64,000 bases of DNA from RYN-230 sp963844695 (lineage in GTDB: Bacteria; Actinomycetota; Actinomycetes; Streptosporangiales; Streptosporangiaceae). Under the pieces are notes generated by a model. That model did not search any database and was not told where the DNA came from. It worked only from the letters and a program-made list of their open reading frames with translations. Position numbers and translations under genes: made by a program. Positions 44,659-53,444 of the stretch are shown here, one piece after another. Positions within the stretch are counted from its first letter, which is position 1. Each line of letters begins with the position of its first letter. The stretch lies in assembly GCA_963844695.1 (NCBI GenBank), contig CAWJPL010000005.1, positions 1 to 64,000 of the forward strand. Direction: 5' to 3'.

Positions 44659-45861
44659 GTGACGGCAGACACCGCCAGCCACCGGACGCCAGGGCGGCCC
44701 GGCAGGCACCCCCGCCGGCTGGCGTCCCCGGCGACCGCGTCGGTCCTGGGCGCCTTGCTGCTCGTGCTGGCGGCCGCACTCTTCACGCTGAAGGACTTCG
44801 ATCATCAGCTGACGACCAGCGGCACGGGGTGGGGGTTTGCCATCCTGGTGATCTACGGCGGTGTGGGCCTCGTTGTTGCACGACGCCAGCCGCGCAACCC
44901 TATCGGCTGGCTCCTGCTCATCTTCATCGTGCTGTACGTGCTTGCCGCCGGTGCCACTGAGTACGCGGTGCTGGACTACAGCCTGGGCCATCGGGGGCTG
45001 CCGCTGGCTCCGGTAGCTGTGGTGCTCGACACGTTGCAGGCACCTGCGCTCGCGCTGTTCCCCCCGGTCATCTTGCTGTTCCCGGACGGCCGGCTGACGT
45101 CGCGCCGCTGGCGGCGGGTGCTGTGGGTCTATGCGGCGCTCGCGGCCTCCGCGGTGGCGGTCACCGTCGCCCAGGCGATCGCCGCAGTCGCCGGTCACGA
45201 CATCCGCCTCGGCACCAACGGCAACCTTACGGACACGTTCAATCCGCCTGGATGGCTGACTGTTCCCATCCTTGTCTCGATCGGGGCGATCTGGCTGTCG
45301 TTCGTGGCCCGCCAGGCGCTCAGCTGGCGGCGCGCCGGAGGCGAGCGCCGCCAGCAGCTGAAGTGGCTCGCCAGTGGCGCCGCGATCGCGATTTTCTCGA
45401 TCCTGCTGGCGGACCTGCTCGGCTCTAATGTCCTCCTTGTCGGGCTAGCCGCACTGCCGGTCGGCATCGGCGTGGGGATCTTGAAGTACCGGCTGTATGA
45501 CATTGACCGGATCATCTCCCGCACCCTGGCGTACGCGATCGTGACCGGCCTGCTGGTCGGGGTGTATGCCGGGCTGGTGCTGCTGACCACCCAGGTGTTC
45601 CGGGTCCACACGCCGGTGGCGGTGGCCGCCTCCACGCTGGCAGCCGCGGCTCTGTTCAATCCGCTGCGGCAGCGGGTGCAGCGAGCGGTGGACCGGCGGT
45701 TCAACCGTGCCCGGTATGACGCCGACCAGACCGTGGCCGCGTTCGCGGCCCGGCTGAAAGACGCGGTCGACCTGGACGCGGTCCGCGATGACCTGGCCAG
45801 TGTTGTGCACCAGGCCCTGGAACCCGCCCACGTATCGCTGTGGATGAGCCAACGCGACTGA
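44659..45861 (+). CDS. multi-pass sensor-like membrane protein without kinase domain
   Basis: 400 residues with about eight TM helices (about 25-45, 55-75, 82-100, 115-135, 150-175, 195-215, 235-270). A cytoplasmic linker VQRAVDRRFNRARYDADQTVAAFAARL follows, then LDAVRDDLASVVHQALEPAHVSLWM. That exact linker usually joins the membrane sensor of actinomycete histidine or guanylate-type signalling proteins to a GAF or kinase module. Here the protein ends instead, so it is a sensor without output or a truncated relative. GTG 44659. It is not in an operon. Confidence 0.7.
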   Translation: MTADTASHRTPGRPGRHPRRLASPATASVLGALLLVLAAALFTLKDFDHQLTTSGTGWGFAILVIYGGVGLVVARRQPRNPIGWLLLIFIVLYVLAAGATEYAVLDYSLGHRGLPLAPVAVVLDTLQAPALALFPPVILLFPDGRLTSRRWRRVLWVYAALAASAVAVTVAQAIAAVAGHDIRLGTNGNLTDTFNPPGWLTVPILVSIGAIWLSFVARQALSWRRAGGERRQQLKWLASGAAIAIFSILLADLLGSNVLLVGLAALPVGIGVGILKYRLYDIDRIISRTLAYAIVTGLLVGVYAGLVLLTTQVFRVHTPVAVAASTLAAAALFNPLRQRVQRAVDRRFNRARYDADQTVAAFAARLKDAVDLDAVRDDLASVVHQALEPAHVSLWMSQRD

Positions 45862-45891
45862 GTATGGCGTTGGCCTGGACGAGCTGGGTCG

Positions 45892-46500
45892 TCAGTTGTT
45901 CGGGGTACTCGCGGGGAACACCAGATGGGTGACCCGGTCTCCCTGCACGCAGACAGTTGGGTCGCCGAGCGGGACGTCCTCCAGCGAGACCTGCCCGAAA
46001 AACGGGCGCCCCGTCCCCATCACCACTGGCACCAGGTCTACCGCGACCTCGTCGAGCAGCCCGAGCTCCAGACACTGCCCGGCCACCGTTCCAGCGGCGA
46101 CCGCCACGACGCGGTCCCCGGCGATCTCCTGCGCCCTCGCGACCGCCGCCTCGACTCCGCCGGTGACGAAGTGGAACGGAGCGCCCGGATGCGCCTCGAC
46201 CCAGCCCGCGGGCACCTGGTGAGTGACGACGACGACCGGCACGTCCATGGTGTGCCGTCCCCCCCACCCGTCGGTGAAGTCGAACAGCGTCCGCCCGCAG
46301 ACCAGCGCACCGAGCCCGGAGACCCACCGTCCCCAGTACTCGGCGCTCTTCGGGCTCAGGTGGAACGTGATGCCCTCCGTCGCCGTGAGGAACTCCACCT
46401 CCCCGCTCTGATACCAGTCGAACAACCGGCCGATCGTGTTGTCGTCCTTCGCGATGTAGCCGTCCAGCGACATCGACGCCGACGCGACGACCTTTCCCAT
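45892..46500 (-). CDS. dihydrofolate reductase family protein (RibD C-terminal-like)
   Basis: 202 residues. It starts MGKVVASASMSLDGYIAKDD, continues with GALVCGRTLFD, and ends the fold with LELGLLDEVAVDLVPVVMGTGRPFFG. This is the actinomycete DHFR/RibD-C-like reductase group that uses NADPH on unknown substrates. ATG 46500 with GAAGGAGG nearby is preferred over the upstream start, whose extra 30 residues are Arg/Ser-rich. Confidence 0.9.
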   Translation of the reverse strand: MGKVVASASMSLDGYIAKDDNTIGRLFDWYQSGEVEFLTATEGITFHLSPKSAEYWGRWVSGLGALVCGRTLFDFTDGWGGRHTMDVPVVVVTHQVPAGWVEAHPGAPFHFVTGGVEAAVARAQEIAGDRVVAVAAGTVAGQCLELGLLDEVAVDLVPVVMGTGRPFFGQVSLEDVPLGDPTVCVQGDRVTHLVFPASTPNN

Positions 46501-46680
46501 CTCAGCCCTCCTTCGATCGCGAGAGTCCCTGTCACTACTCCGACATGTGGCCTGGCCCAAACTCATCGGCTGTCCCGAAACGAGTGCCACCTCAGCCTTT
46601 GATCGCCGCGATCACATCGTGGGTCGCGCGGGCGCCGACGCCCTCACCAGCGAGTCCCGCGGCCAGGTGCCCGGGTGGCA

Positions 46681-47047
46681 CTAGCGGTCGAGAAGGGCGG
46701 CCAGCCGGGCCGGTGCGATGACCCGGTACGCGTCCTGGCACAGCTCGGCGATCTCTGCCCAGTCCACGTCGCCGTCGAGCCGGACGCCGATCCACCCACG
46801 GCCGCCCACGTAAGGCGGCCGGAAAAACCGATCGGGTTCGGACGTCTCGAGCTCGTGCTGGGCCCCGGGCAGGCCCGGCACACCACAAATGCGGAAAGTC
46901 ATTGGCGTGGTGGCCCCGCGCCCACAGCGTCACAAACGCCTTCTTGTCCTGGACGAACCAGGTCGGCGCGCCGTGGCTGGGACGCTCGGCCACCTCCGGC
47001 AGCGCGAGGCAGATGGCCCGGACCTCGCCGGCCAGATCGGCGGTCAC
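46681..47047 (-). CDS. MmcQ/YjbR-family protein (frame break near 46866)
   Basis: About 122 residues. The N-terminal VRAICLALPEVAERPSHGAPTWFV and KKAFVTLWARGHH are in one frame. The C-terminal HELETSEPDRFFRPPYVGG, RGWIGVRLDGDVDW and YRVIAPARLAALL are in another; one base is off at about 46862-46870. YjbR proteins adopt a CyaY-like fold and are DNA-binding or unassigned. GTG 47047 overlaps the stop of the upstream nuclease gene. Confidence 0.75.
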
Positions 47048-47841
47048 CGGGTCTCCTGGTCCAGGTCGGCGACGACGGCAAAGTGGTCCGACGGCCAGAC
47101 GCCGTCCACCGGGGCGGTGCCGCCCAGTCCGGCCCACCGGACCTTGCCGCGGCCCTGCCGGGGCAGCCCGGACAGGATGTAGTCGATCCGCGAATCCGGG
47201 AGCAGGGTGTCGGCCTGGTAGCCGTTGCGGTGATCCCAGGTGAACCCGGGGTCGCCGGGGTCGGCGTACCGCCAGGCGTCCACGAGCACCAGGCCGGGCA
47301 CGGCCGGGGCGGTGAGAACGCCGCCCAGCAGCCGCAGTTCGTCCGACCCAGGCTCAGCGTTCAGGTCGCCGGTGACCACGGGCGGGTAGGCGCAGTCCGT
47401 GGCGTGTTCCGCCACGAAGGCGGCCAGCGTCCGAACTTGTTCCGTGCGGACCTGCGAACGGCCCACCCCGTAGGTCAGGTGGGTAGTGAACAGGGGCAGT
47501 GCGCCGCCGGGCGCCTCGATCCGGGCATGCACCGCCACCCTGGCCTCACCAGCCAGCCCGCCAGCGGGCAGGGTGACCTCAGCCTGCGCGGCGATCGGCC
47601 ATCGGCTGAGGATCGCGTTGCCGATCGACAGCCCCTCGCGGCCCTTGGCGGCCTCGGCCCAGCACCAGTGCATCCCCAGCCGCCCGGCCAGGTCGGCGGC
47701 CAGGTTCTCCCCCGGCGCCCCCCATACCTCCTGCAGGCCGCACAGGTCGGGCCGGGCCTCGGCCAGCATGGCGGCGATCGCCTCCCGGCGCTGCTCCCAG
47801 GGCCCGTAGCGCCACCACAGATTCCAGCTCAGGATCCGCAT
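47044..47841 (-). CDS. endonuclease/exonuclease/phosphatase-family protein
   Basis: 265 residues of the EEP superfamily. The motifs in order are MRILSWNLWW (Asn), LCGLQEVWG (metal Glu), FTTHLTYG, VVTGDLNAEPGSDELRLL, IDYILSG and WPSDHFAVVADL (Asp-His). All catalytic residues are present. It hydrolyses phosphodiesters of a nucleic acid, lipid or inositol; no signal peptide is seen, so it acts in the cytosol. ATG 47841. It is coupled to the YjbR gene. Confidence 0.9.
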   Translation of the reverse strand: MRILSWNLWWRYGPWEQRREAIAAMLAEARPDLCGLQEVWGAPGENLAADLAGRLGMHWCWAEAAKGREGLSIGNAILSRWPIAAQAEVTLPAGGLAGEARVAVHARIEAPGGALPLFTTHLTYGVGRSQVRTEQVRTLAAFVAEHATDCAYPPVVTGDLNAEPGSDELRLLGGVLTAPAVPGLVLVDAWRYADPGDPGFTWDHRNGYQADTLLPDSRIDYILSGLPRQGRGKVRWAGLGGTAPVDGVWPSDHFAVVADLDQETR

Positions 47842-48054
47842 CGTGGGGGCCGGCCTCCTCTCACCGCGGCGCCGCGTCGTCCGGTGGCATCGAGGCCACC
47901 ATAACTGGTCGCCTGCCGGGAGCCCCGGAGACGATCTGGCGGCCCGGTAGAGTCCGGGCATGGTGCCTCGCGGGACGCGAGCGAGGCGGCCACGCTGGCC
48001 CGCGTCGCAGAGGCTGAGATCGGCCCGGACCTCAGGCCGCAGGTACAGGCGCTG

Positions 48055-48516
48055 TTGCAGAGGTGCTTCCCTGGGTATCCCAGCCGGACCTACTTCAAGC
48101 TCCCGCCCCATTTCCGTTACCTGGCGACGGCGCAGGGGGCCTTGGTGGGCCAGATGGGCGTGGAACTCCGGGTGATCCGGGTGGGCAGCGAAGTCTTCCG
48201 GACCTTCGGTGTCGTCGACTTGTGCGTGACGCAGGGCGAGCGGTCGCATGGCCTGGCGGCCAGGCTGCTCACGGAAGTCACCGAGCTGGCGCGCTCCTGC
48301 GGGATGGACTTTGTCATCCTGTTCGCCGACGACGACCGCGTCTACGCCCGGAACGGATGGGCGCGCGCGGGGAACCGCTGCACCTGGGTGAAGATCCACG
48401 AACACACCACGCTGGGGCTGGCCAGGGCGGCGGACACCGGTGCACTGATGGTGAAAGCGACCGGCCAGCGGGCCTGGCCCGAGGGTGAGGTAGACCTGCT
48501 GGGTCACTTGTTCTGA
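48055..48516 (+). CDS. GNAT-family acetyltransferase
   Basis: 153 residues from TTG 48055. The acetyl-CoA-binding region LCVTQGERSHGLAARLLTEVTELAR and FVILFADDDRVYARNGWARAG are clear. Coding character continues upstream in the same frame (LARVAEAEIGPDLRPQVQALL), but no normal start codon is found there. An ATG at 47960 is one frame away, so the true gene may begin at 47960 with a one-base slip. The acceptor is unknown. Confidence 0.7.
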   Translation: MQRCFPGYPSRTYFKLPPHFRYLATAQGALVGQMGVELRVIRVGSEVFRTFGVVDLCVTQGERSHGLAARLLTEVTELARSCGMDFVILFADDDRVYARNGWARAGNRCTWVKIHEHTTLGLARAADTGALMVKATGQRAWPEGEVDLLGHLF

Positions 48517-48535
48517 GCTGGCGGCTGTTCCGCGG

Positions 48536-49465
48536 TCAGCTGCCGGGCCCAGCGTGGTGCTCGACCTCGGCAGGCTCGATCCGGGTGAGATCGGCCGACG
48601 TGGTGATGAGCTCGTCGGTGACCCACCGTGCGACGCCGGCGGGGTAGGGCGCTGGCAGTCCGAGGACGATGTGCCGGAAGCCGGCGTCGATCGCTTCGCC
48701 GATCGCGTCCCGGGTCCTGCCAGGCTGGTCGTAGGAGACTGACAGGTGAATCGAGCGGGTCACCGAGGCGGGGTCGCGGCCGATTTCGGTGCAGTAGCGG
48801 TCCAGCAGCGCGCTGCGGCTGATCACGTCGTCGATGTCGCCGCCGGGGATATTCCACAGATCGGCCTGCCCGGCGACCACGCGGAGCACGGCAGCCGAGC
48901 GTCCGCCGATGAGGATCGGCGGGTAGGGGCGCTGGACGGGTTTGGGGTTGCAGAACGCCCCGGTGAGCTGGACGTAGCTGCCGTCGAAGTCGAACGGTTC
49001 CGTCTCGGTCCACAACCGCCGGATCACCGTGCACGCTTCGGCCAGGCTCCCCACGGAATGGCCGAAGTCATGGTAGGGCAGGCCGTTTGCTTCGTACTCG
49101 CGCCGGGCCCACGGGATGTCGGGCCGCGAGCCTGCGCCGATGCCGAAGTCGAGCCGTCCGCCGGAGACGATGTCGACGGTCGCGGCGATCTTGGCCAGCA
49201 TCGCGGGCGGCCGGAAGCGGTTGCTGGTCACCAGCAGGCCGAGGCGCAGTCGCTGGGTCTGAGCGGCGAGGGCGGAGAGCAGTGTCCAGCCTTCGAAGAT
49301 CGGTCCAGCCGGGTCGCCGCCGATCGGCATGAGGTGATCGAACAGCCAGGCATGCTCGATCTGCGGGATCGAGTCCGCCTCGCGCCAGACTCGCAGGATG
49401 TCGTCGTAGCTGACCTGTTGCGGGGCGGTCGCGATCCCGAAACGGGGCTGGGGTGGTTGCGGCAT
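48536..49465 (-). CDS. LLM-class F420-dependent oxidoreductase
   Basis: 309 residues of the luciferase-like monooxygenase superfamily. It carries HAWLFDHLMPIGGD, LRLGLLVTSNRFRPPAMLAKIAATVDIVSGGRLDFGIGAG and PYPPILIGGRSAAVLRVVA, as in F420-using dehydrogenases and reductases of actinomycetes. The substrate is not readable. It runs leftward 39 bases behind the aldo/keto reductase gene and is probably in the same TetR-controlled transcript. Confidence 0.88.
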   Translation of the reverse strand: MPQPPQPRFGIATAPQQVSYDDILRVWREADSIPQIEHAWLFDHLMPIGGDPAGPIFEGWTLLSALAAQTQRLRLGLLVTSNRFRPPAMLAKIAATVDIVSGGRLDFGIGAGSRPDIPWARREYEANGLPYHDFGHSVGSLAEACTVIRRLWTETEPFDFDGSYVQLTGAFCNPKPVQRPYPPILIGGRSAAVLRVVAGQADLWNIPGGDIDDVISRSALLDRYCTEIGRDPASVTRSIHLSVSYDQPGRTRDAIGEAIDAGFRHIVLGLPAPYPAGVARWVTDELITTSADLTRIEPAEVEHHAGPGS

Positions 49466-49504
49466 GGGCCTGTTCGTCCTTTCCAGTACGGGTGGGTACG
49501 GCGG

Positions 49505-50524
49505 TCAGCGACGTCGCAGCGCCGGGTCAAGCAGGGCCGGCGGCGTGTCGAGCTTCTCGTGCGCGGCCAGGTCGACGCCGGGAGCGACGATCGCGTCAAC
49601 CGCGTCGAGCACGTCGGCGGAGAGCACCGTGTCTGCGGCGGCGAGCTGGGAGTGCACGTGGTCCACCGTGCGGGGGCCGATGATCGCACTGGTCACGGCG
49701 GGGTGCGCGGTGACGAACCCGAGCGCGAGCTGGATCATGGTCAGGCCGGCCTCGGCGGCGACCTTGGCCAGCCGCTCGACGGCGTCGAGCCTGGCCCGGT
49801 TGGCCGGGATGGCGGTGTCGAAGCGCTGCGGCATCAGCGCCGAGCGGCTGGTGGTGATTTCCTGGCCCTCGCGGACCGCGCCCGACAGCCAGCCCGAGGC
49901 CAGCGGGCTCCACACCAGCACGCCGAGTCCGTACTGCTCGGTCACGGGCAGGACGTGGGTCTCGATCCCGCGCTGCAGGATCGAGTAGCTGGGCTGCTCG
50001 GTGACGTAGCGGCTCAGGTGGTTCGCCCGGGCGGCCCACTCGGCCTGCACGATGCGGTACGCGGGGAACGTCGAGGACCCGAAGTAGCGAATCTTTCCCG
50101 CGCGCTGCAGGTCGGTCAGCGCCGACAAAGTCTCCTCGTCGCTGGTACCCGGGTCCCACCGGTGGATCTGGTAGAGATCGACATGGTTGACGCCCAGGCG
50201 GCGCAGGCTGTTGTCCAGCTCAGTGACCAGCCAGCGGCGCGAACTGCCCTGATGGTTACGCTCGCCGCCCATCGGCAGGCCCGCCTTGGTGGCCAGCACG
50301 ATGTCGTCGCGCCGGCCGGCGATGGCCTTGCCGACCATCTCCTCTGACTCGCCCTGGCCATACATGTCGGCGGTGTCGATCAGGTTGATCCCGCCCTCCA
50401 GGGCGGCGTCGACCATGGCGGTGACCTCGTCCTGGGTGGTACGTCCCAGGCTGCCGAAGTTCATCGCGCCGAGCACGAGGGTGCTGACCTGCACACCGGT
50501 GCGGCCCAGAATGCGGTACTGCAT
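49505..50524 (-). CDS. aldo/keto reductase, TetR-controlled
   Basis: 339 residues. It starts MQYRILGRTGVQVSTLVLG, with the tetrad in LIDTADMYGQGESE (Asp, Tyr), LATKAGL (Lys) and DLYQIHRWD (His), and ends with the IGPRTVDHV cofactor loop. AAGGAGG precedes ATG 50524. It is divergent from a TetR gene across twin palindromic operators, which makes it an inducible detoxification or catabolic reductase. Confidence 0.9.
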   Translation of the reverse strand: MQYRILGRTGVQVSTLVLGAMNFGSLGRTTQDEVTAMVDAALEGGINLIDTADMYGQGESEEMVGKAIAGRRDDIVLATKAGLPMGGERNHQGSSRRWLVTELDNSLRRLGVNHVDLYQIHRWDPGTSDEETLSALTDLQRAGKIRYFGSSTFPAYRIVQAEWAARANHLSRYVTEQPSYSILQRGIETHVLPVTEQYGLGVLVWSPLASGWLSGAVREGQEITTSRSALMPQRFDTAIPANRARLDAVERLAKVAAEAGLTMIQLALGFVTAHPAVTSAIIGPRTVDHVHSQLAAADTVLSADVLDAVDAIVAPGVDLAAHEKLDTPPALLDPALRRR

Positions 50525-50605
50525 GACTGTCCTCCTTGAGCGGTGAAGCGAGTCCGCCGGGGCGTGGCTTGGTCCTGGCTCGCCCGGTGTGGCATCCTGG
50601 GCAAG

Positions 50606-50647
50606 CGGAACCTTGTTCCGTTAGCCAGCATACGGAACACGGTTCCG
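50606..50647. promoter_or_regulatory. twin palindromic operators between AKR and TetR genes
   Basis: cggaac-ctt-gttccg (50606-50620) and cggaac-acg-gttccg (50633-50647) share identical 6-bp arms. Their centres are 27 bases apart, so two dimers could bind nearly three helix turns apart. They are the probable sites of the adjacent TetR protein. Confidence 0.85.
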
Positions 50648-50681
50648 TTTGCCAAGCTGGAGGGACGGGGGTAGCGGCGCC

Positions 50682-51269
50682 GTGGTCGACATCGGCAGCG
50701 GATCAGGGTCGTCAGTCCCGCGGAAGCGGGCCGACGCGCGGCGTAACGAGGAGACACTGCTGGACGCGGCCGCCGCGGCTTTTGTTACTTCCGGCGTCGA
50801 CGTGCCCGTGCGCGACATCGCGGCCAAGGCCGGCGTAGGCGTGGGCACGATCTACCGCCACTTCCCGACGCGCGCCGATCTCATCGTCGCCGTCTACCGG
50901 CACCAGGTCGAGGCCTGCGCTGAGGCCGGTCCGGTACTGCTGGCGAACAGCAGCACACCGCACGCCGCGCTGGCGAAGTGGATCAACCTCTTCGTCGACT
51001 TCCTGGTCACCAAGCACGGCCTCGCCAGGGCGTTGCAGTCCGACAAGGCCGCCTTCGAGACCCTGCACGCCTATTTCCTCGACCGCCTCGTCCCCGTGTG
51101 CGCCCAATTGCTCGACGCCGCGGCCACGGCGGGCGAGATTCTCCCCGGCACGGATGCCTACGAACTGATGCTTGGCGTGGGAAATCTCTGTATCGGCGCG
51201 GACAGCAACCCCCGCTACGACGCACGCCATATGGTCGAACTCGTCATCGCCGGACTGCGCGTCCACTAG
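50682..51269 (+). CDS. TetR-family transcriptional regulator
   Basis: 195 residues. The HTH is ADARRNEETLLDAAAAAFVTSGVDVPVRDIAAKAGVGVGTIYRHFPTRADLI, and a helical ligand domain follows. GTG 50682 is preferred; a TTG at 50649 would start just inside the operator. It is divergent from the AKR-LLM pair and likely represses both directions through the twin palindromes. Confidence 0.9.
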   Translation: MVDIGSGSGSSVPRKRADARRNEETLLDAAAAAFVTSGVDVPVRDIAAKAGVGVGTIYRHFPTRADLIVAVYRHQVEACAEAGPVLLANSSTPHAALAKWINLFVDFLVTKHGLARALQSDKAAFETLHAYFLDRLVPVCAQLLDAAATAGEILPGTDAYELMLGVGNLCIGADSNPRYDARHMVELVIAGLRVH

Positions 51270-51348
51270 GAAGAGTCAGCCGCGAGTTCCTCACGTGGCG
51301 GCGGAACCCGGTGGTCCAGCCGTATGACCAGAAGGCGGAACTAGGGCG

Positions 51349-51546
51349 TCAGGCCACGTCAACCATCAGAGTCAGCTCGTCCGGGGCGCCAAACTCAGCG
51401 ATCAGGCCTTCGAGTGCCTCGCGCAGGTCCGCAACCGCAGCCTCAGCCTCAGCTGTCTTGCCCTCGCCGTTACCCCCCACTCCCGGACCAACTGTGCGTG
51501 AGCGCACCAGATACCGTCTTCGTCCTGCTCGACGGTGCAGGAACAT
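51349..51546 (-). CDS. HicB-like antitoxin-type protein, frame-broken
   Basis: About 65 residues if two slips are corrected. The segment TVEQDEDGIWCAHAQLVR is in one frame. The continuing GVGGNGEGKTAEAEAAVADL and REALEGLIAEFGAPDELTLM are in the frame that starts ATG 51546. The order and size fit HicB/UPF0150-like antitoxin folds. No HicA toxin is visible on either side, so it is an orphan. The frame changes may be errors or decay. Confidence 0.42.
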   Translation of the reverse strand: MFLHRRAGRRRYLVRSRTVGPGVGGNGEGKTAEAEAAVADLREALEGLIAEFGAPDELTLMVDVA

Positions 51547-51686
51547 GGACAGCCCGGCTCATCGCCGCTGACTCCTCCCGAAGAGGCTCCCTCAGTCGTA
51601 GCCTGCCGCCGCTGGTGATCCCGATCGAGGCTGGTGCCGCCTTCGCTATCCCGGTCACCGCTGCACCCGGCATTAAGGTAGGGATT

Positions 51687-51986
51687 GTGCAGGTGCAGGT
51701 AAGCCCGGAAGCTGCCGAGCTGGTCGCTGCCCGGGGCGGGAGGCTGTGGGTGTGGGCTGCGCGCCCGCGCATGTGCTGTGCGGGCGCGCCCGCGTACATG
51801 CACGCCGCGACCGGAGCACCGCCAGGCCGGTCAGGCTTCACCCGTATCCCGGCGGCCGGGCTGGAGCTGTGGTTCCGGGCTCCGGCCGGCCCGCGTCCTG
51901 ACGTTCTGGAGATCGGCCTGCGGGGTAAGCGCCGCCCGCGCGTCGAGGCCTACTGGGACGGGTGCCTGTTCGCGCTCGGTGCCTGA
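51687..51986 (+). CDS. small hypothetical protein
   Basis: 99 residues from GTG 51687 behind an AGGTAGGG. Readable parts are VSPEAAELVAARGGRLWVWA, GFTRIPAAGLELWFRAP and EIGLRGKRRPRVEAYWDG. It is a soluble, beta-rich-looking protein I do not recognise. The frame stays open upstream to 51414 but with antisense character there (it overlaps the HicB-like gene), so the shorter form is preferred. Confidence 0.55.
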   Translation: MQVQVSPEAAELVAARGGRLWVWAARPRMCCAGAPAYMHAATGAPPGRSGFTRIPAAGLELWFRAPAGPRPDVLEIGLRGKRRPRVEAYWDGCLFALGA

Positions 51987-52057
51987 CACCGGTCCACCAA
52001 GCCAGCGAGGTCAATCAGCGGGCGGCAGAGACTCGCGCAGGCCGCTGACCGCACGGC

Positions 52058-52363
52058 TTACGCCTCAGGGGCAGCGGGCACCAGCTGGACTTCGATGACC
52101 TCGGTCTTCGAGATGGCCTTGTCCCGTTCGCCAGCGAGCGACTGCCGGCGGTCGTCGGTCATGTACGCGTCGAGCGCCTGCGCTGAGGGGAACTCCAGGA
52201 GCTGGACCTCCAGCGGCTGCCCCGCGGTTCCGTTGCCCCGGGCCCGCTGCAGGACCCGCCCACCGTGCTCAGGGACAAGGCGCAGGACGCGGTCCTCATA
52301 GGCGATCAAGCCGTCCTCGGCCCCGGGCCGTGCCCAGAGCAGGGTACATAGCGTCAAGCTCAT
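52058..52363 (-). CDS. DUF1330/ABM-like small protein
   Basis: 101 residues of the dimeric alpha/beta-barrel type: YEDRVLRLVPEHGGRVLQRAR, VQLLEFPSAQALDAYMTDDRR and KTEVIEVQLV match the DUF1330-like pattern. These proteins are small cytosolic enzymes or stress proteins. It is monocistronic in a short gap upstream of the DUF574 methyltransferase on the same strand. Confidence 0.75.
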   Translation of the reverse strand: MSLTLCTLLWARPGAEDGLIAYEDRVLRLVPEHGGRVLQRARGNGTAGQPLEVQLLEFPSAQALDAYMTDDRRQSLAGERDKAISKTEVIEVQLVPAAPEA

Positions 52364-52406
52364 GCTAATGATCTTGGCACTACGTTCCCCGCATTCCTAC
52401 CGGATT

Positions 52407-53261
52407 TCAGGGCTTCCGGCCGAGGCCACCGTAGACGGAGACAGCCGCATCAGTCGGCCGGCCGGGCTGGCCGAGGTCGTTTGAGTCAGGGCGCCATCTC
52501 GGCAGTGACACCACACCGGGGTCCAGGAGATCCAGGCCGGCGAAGAACCGCTCGACGGCGGCCAGGGGACGGACCTGCATGGTTACCCCGCTGCGCCGGT
52601 AGACCGCGGCCACTCCTTCCCACGCGGCCGGGTCGAAGTCCCCGGTGAGATGGGACAGCGCCAGGTAGCTGCCAGCGGGCAGTTCCGCGAGCAGCTGGGC
52701 AGCCAGGTCCCAGGGATCGTCCTCGTCGGCGACGAAGTGCATGACCGCGATCAGCAGCAGCCCGACGGGCCGGGTCATGTCCAGGGTCTGCCGCAGCTCA
52801 GCGGAGTCCAGGATTCTGCCGACGTTGCGCACGTCGGCGTCGATGTAGGCGGTCTTGCCCACCGGGCCGGAAGTCAGCAGCGCCCGCGCGTGCGCGAGCA
52901 CGATGGGGTCGTTGTCCACGTACACGACCCGGGCCTGCGGATCTGCGTCCTGCGCGATCTCGTGCACGTTGGGGGAGGTCGGGATGCCCGTACCGATGTC
53001 CAGGAACTGGCTGATGCCCGCGTCACGGGCGAGGTAACGCACCACGCGGCGCAGGAACGCGCGATTCTCCCGGGGCGGGATCCGTGAGTTGGGATTGGCC
53101 TCTATCCCGGCCTGCGCCGCAGCGCGGTCGGCGGCGAAATTGTCCTTCCCGCCGAGCAGGTAGTCGTAGACCCGGGCCGGGTGCGGCCGATCCAATTGCA
53201 GGTCGACCTGCGGCTCCCCCGCGTCGGCGGGATCCCCGTTCATCCAGCCATCCTCCGCCAT
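52407..53261 (-). CDS. S-adenosyl methyltransferase family (DUF574, PF04672)
   Basis: 284 residues. The family's RPHPARVYDYLLGGKDNFAADR is followed by FLDIGTGIPTSPNVHEIAQ, VVYVDNDPIVLAHARALL and LLLIAVMHFVADEDDP. This family is multiplied in filamentous actinomycetes and has no fixed substrate. It supports the taxonomic reading of the window. ATG 53261. Confidence 0.93.
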   Translation of the reverse strand: MAEDGWMNGDPADAGEPQVDLQLDRPHPARVYDYLLGGKDNFAADRAAAQAGIEANPNSRIPPRENRAFLRRVVRYLARDAGISQFLDIGTGIPTSPNVHEIAQDADPQARVVYVDNDPIVLAHARALLTSGPVGKTAYIDADVRNVGRILDSAELRQTLDMTRPVGLLLIAVMHFVADEDDPWDLAAQLLAELPAGSYLALSHLTGDFDPAAWEGVAAVYRRSGVTMQVRPLAAVERFFAGLDLLDPGVVSLPRWRPDSNDLGQPGRPTDAAVSVYGGLGRKP

Positions 53262-53444
53262 TCTGATTTCGCCTGCCTAAGACCGTTGACTACCCCCGCG
53301 CCAGATCGTGACCAATGATAGGGCCGTGCTGCCCCGGGCGGAGTTACCGGCTCAGGCGGAGCGGTGGGCGTGCGCGAGGCAGCCACCGCGTGCGGCGTTG
53401 GACGAGCGTTGAGTCAGTTGCCTGCGGGCTGGCAGGATTGTCCG

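Noticed and set aside
42195..44786. 863-codon open frame on the minus strand
   Set aside because: Opposite the dehydrogenase and MFS genes, whose motifs are clear; low-complexity QRR/GGG content.
48746..50347. 533-codon open frame on the plus strand
   Set aside because: Antisense to the LLM oxidoreductase and aldo/keto reductase, both with intact catalytic motifs.
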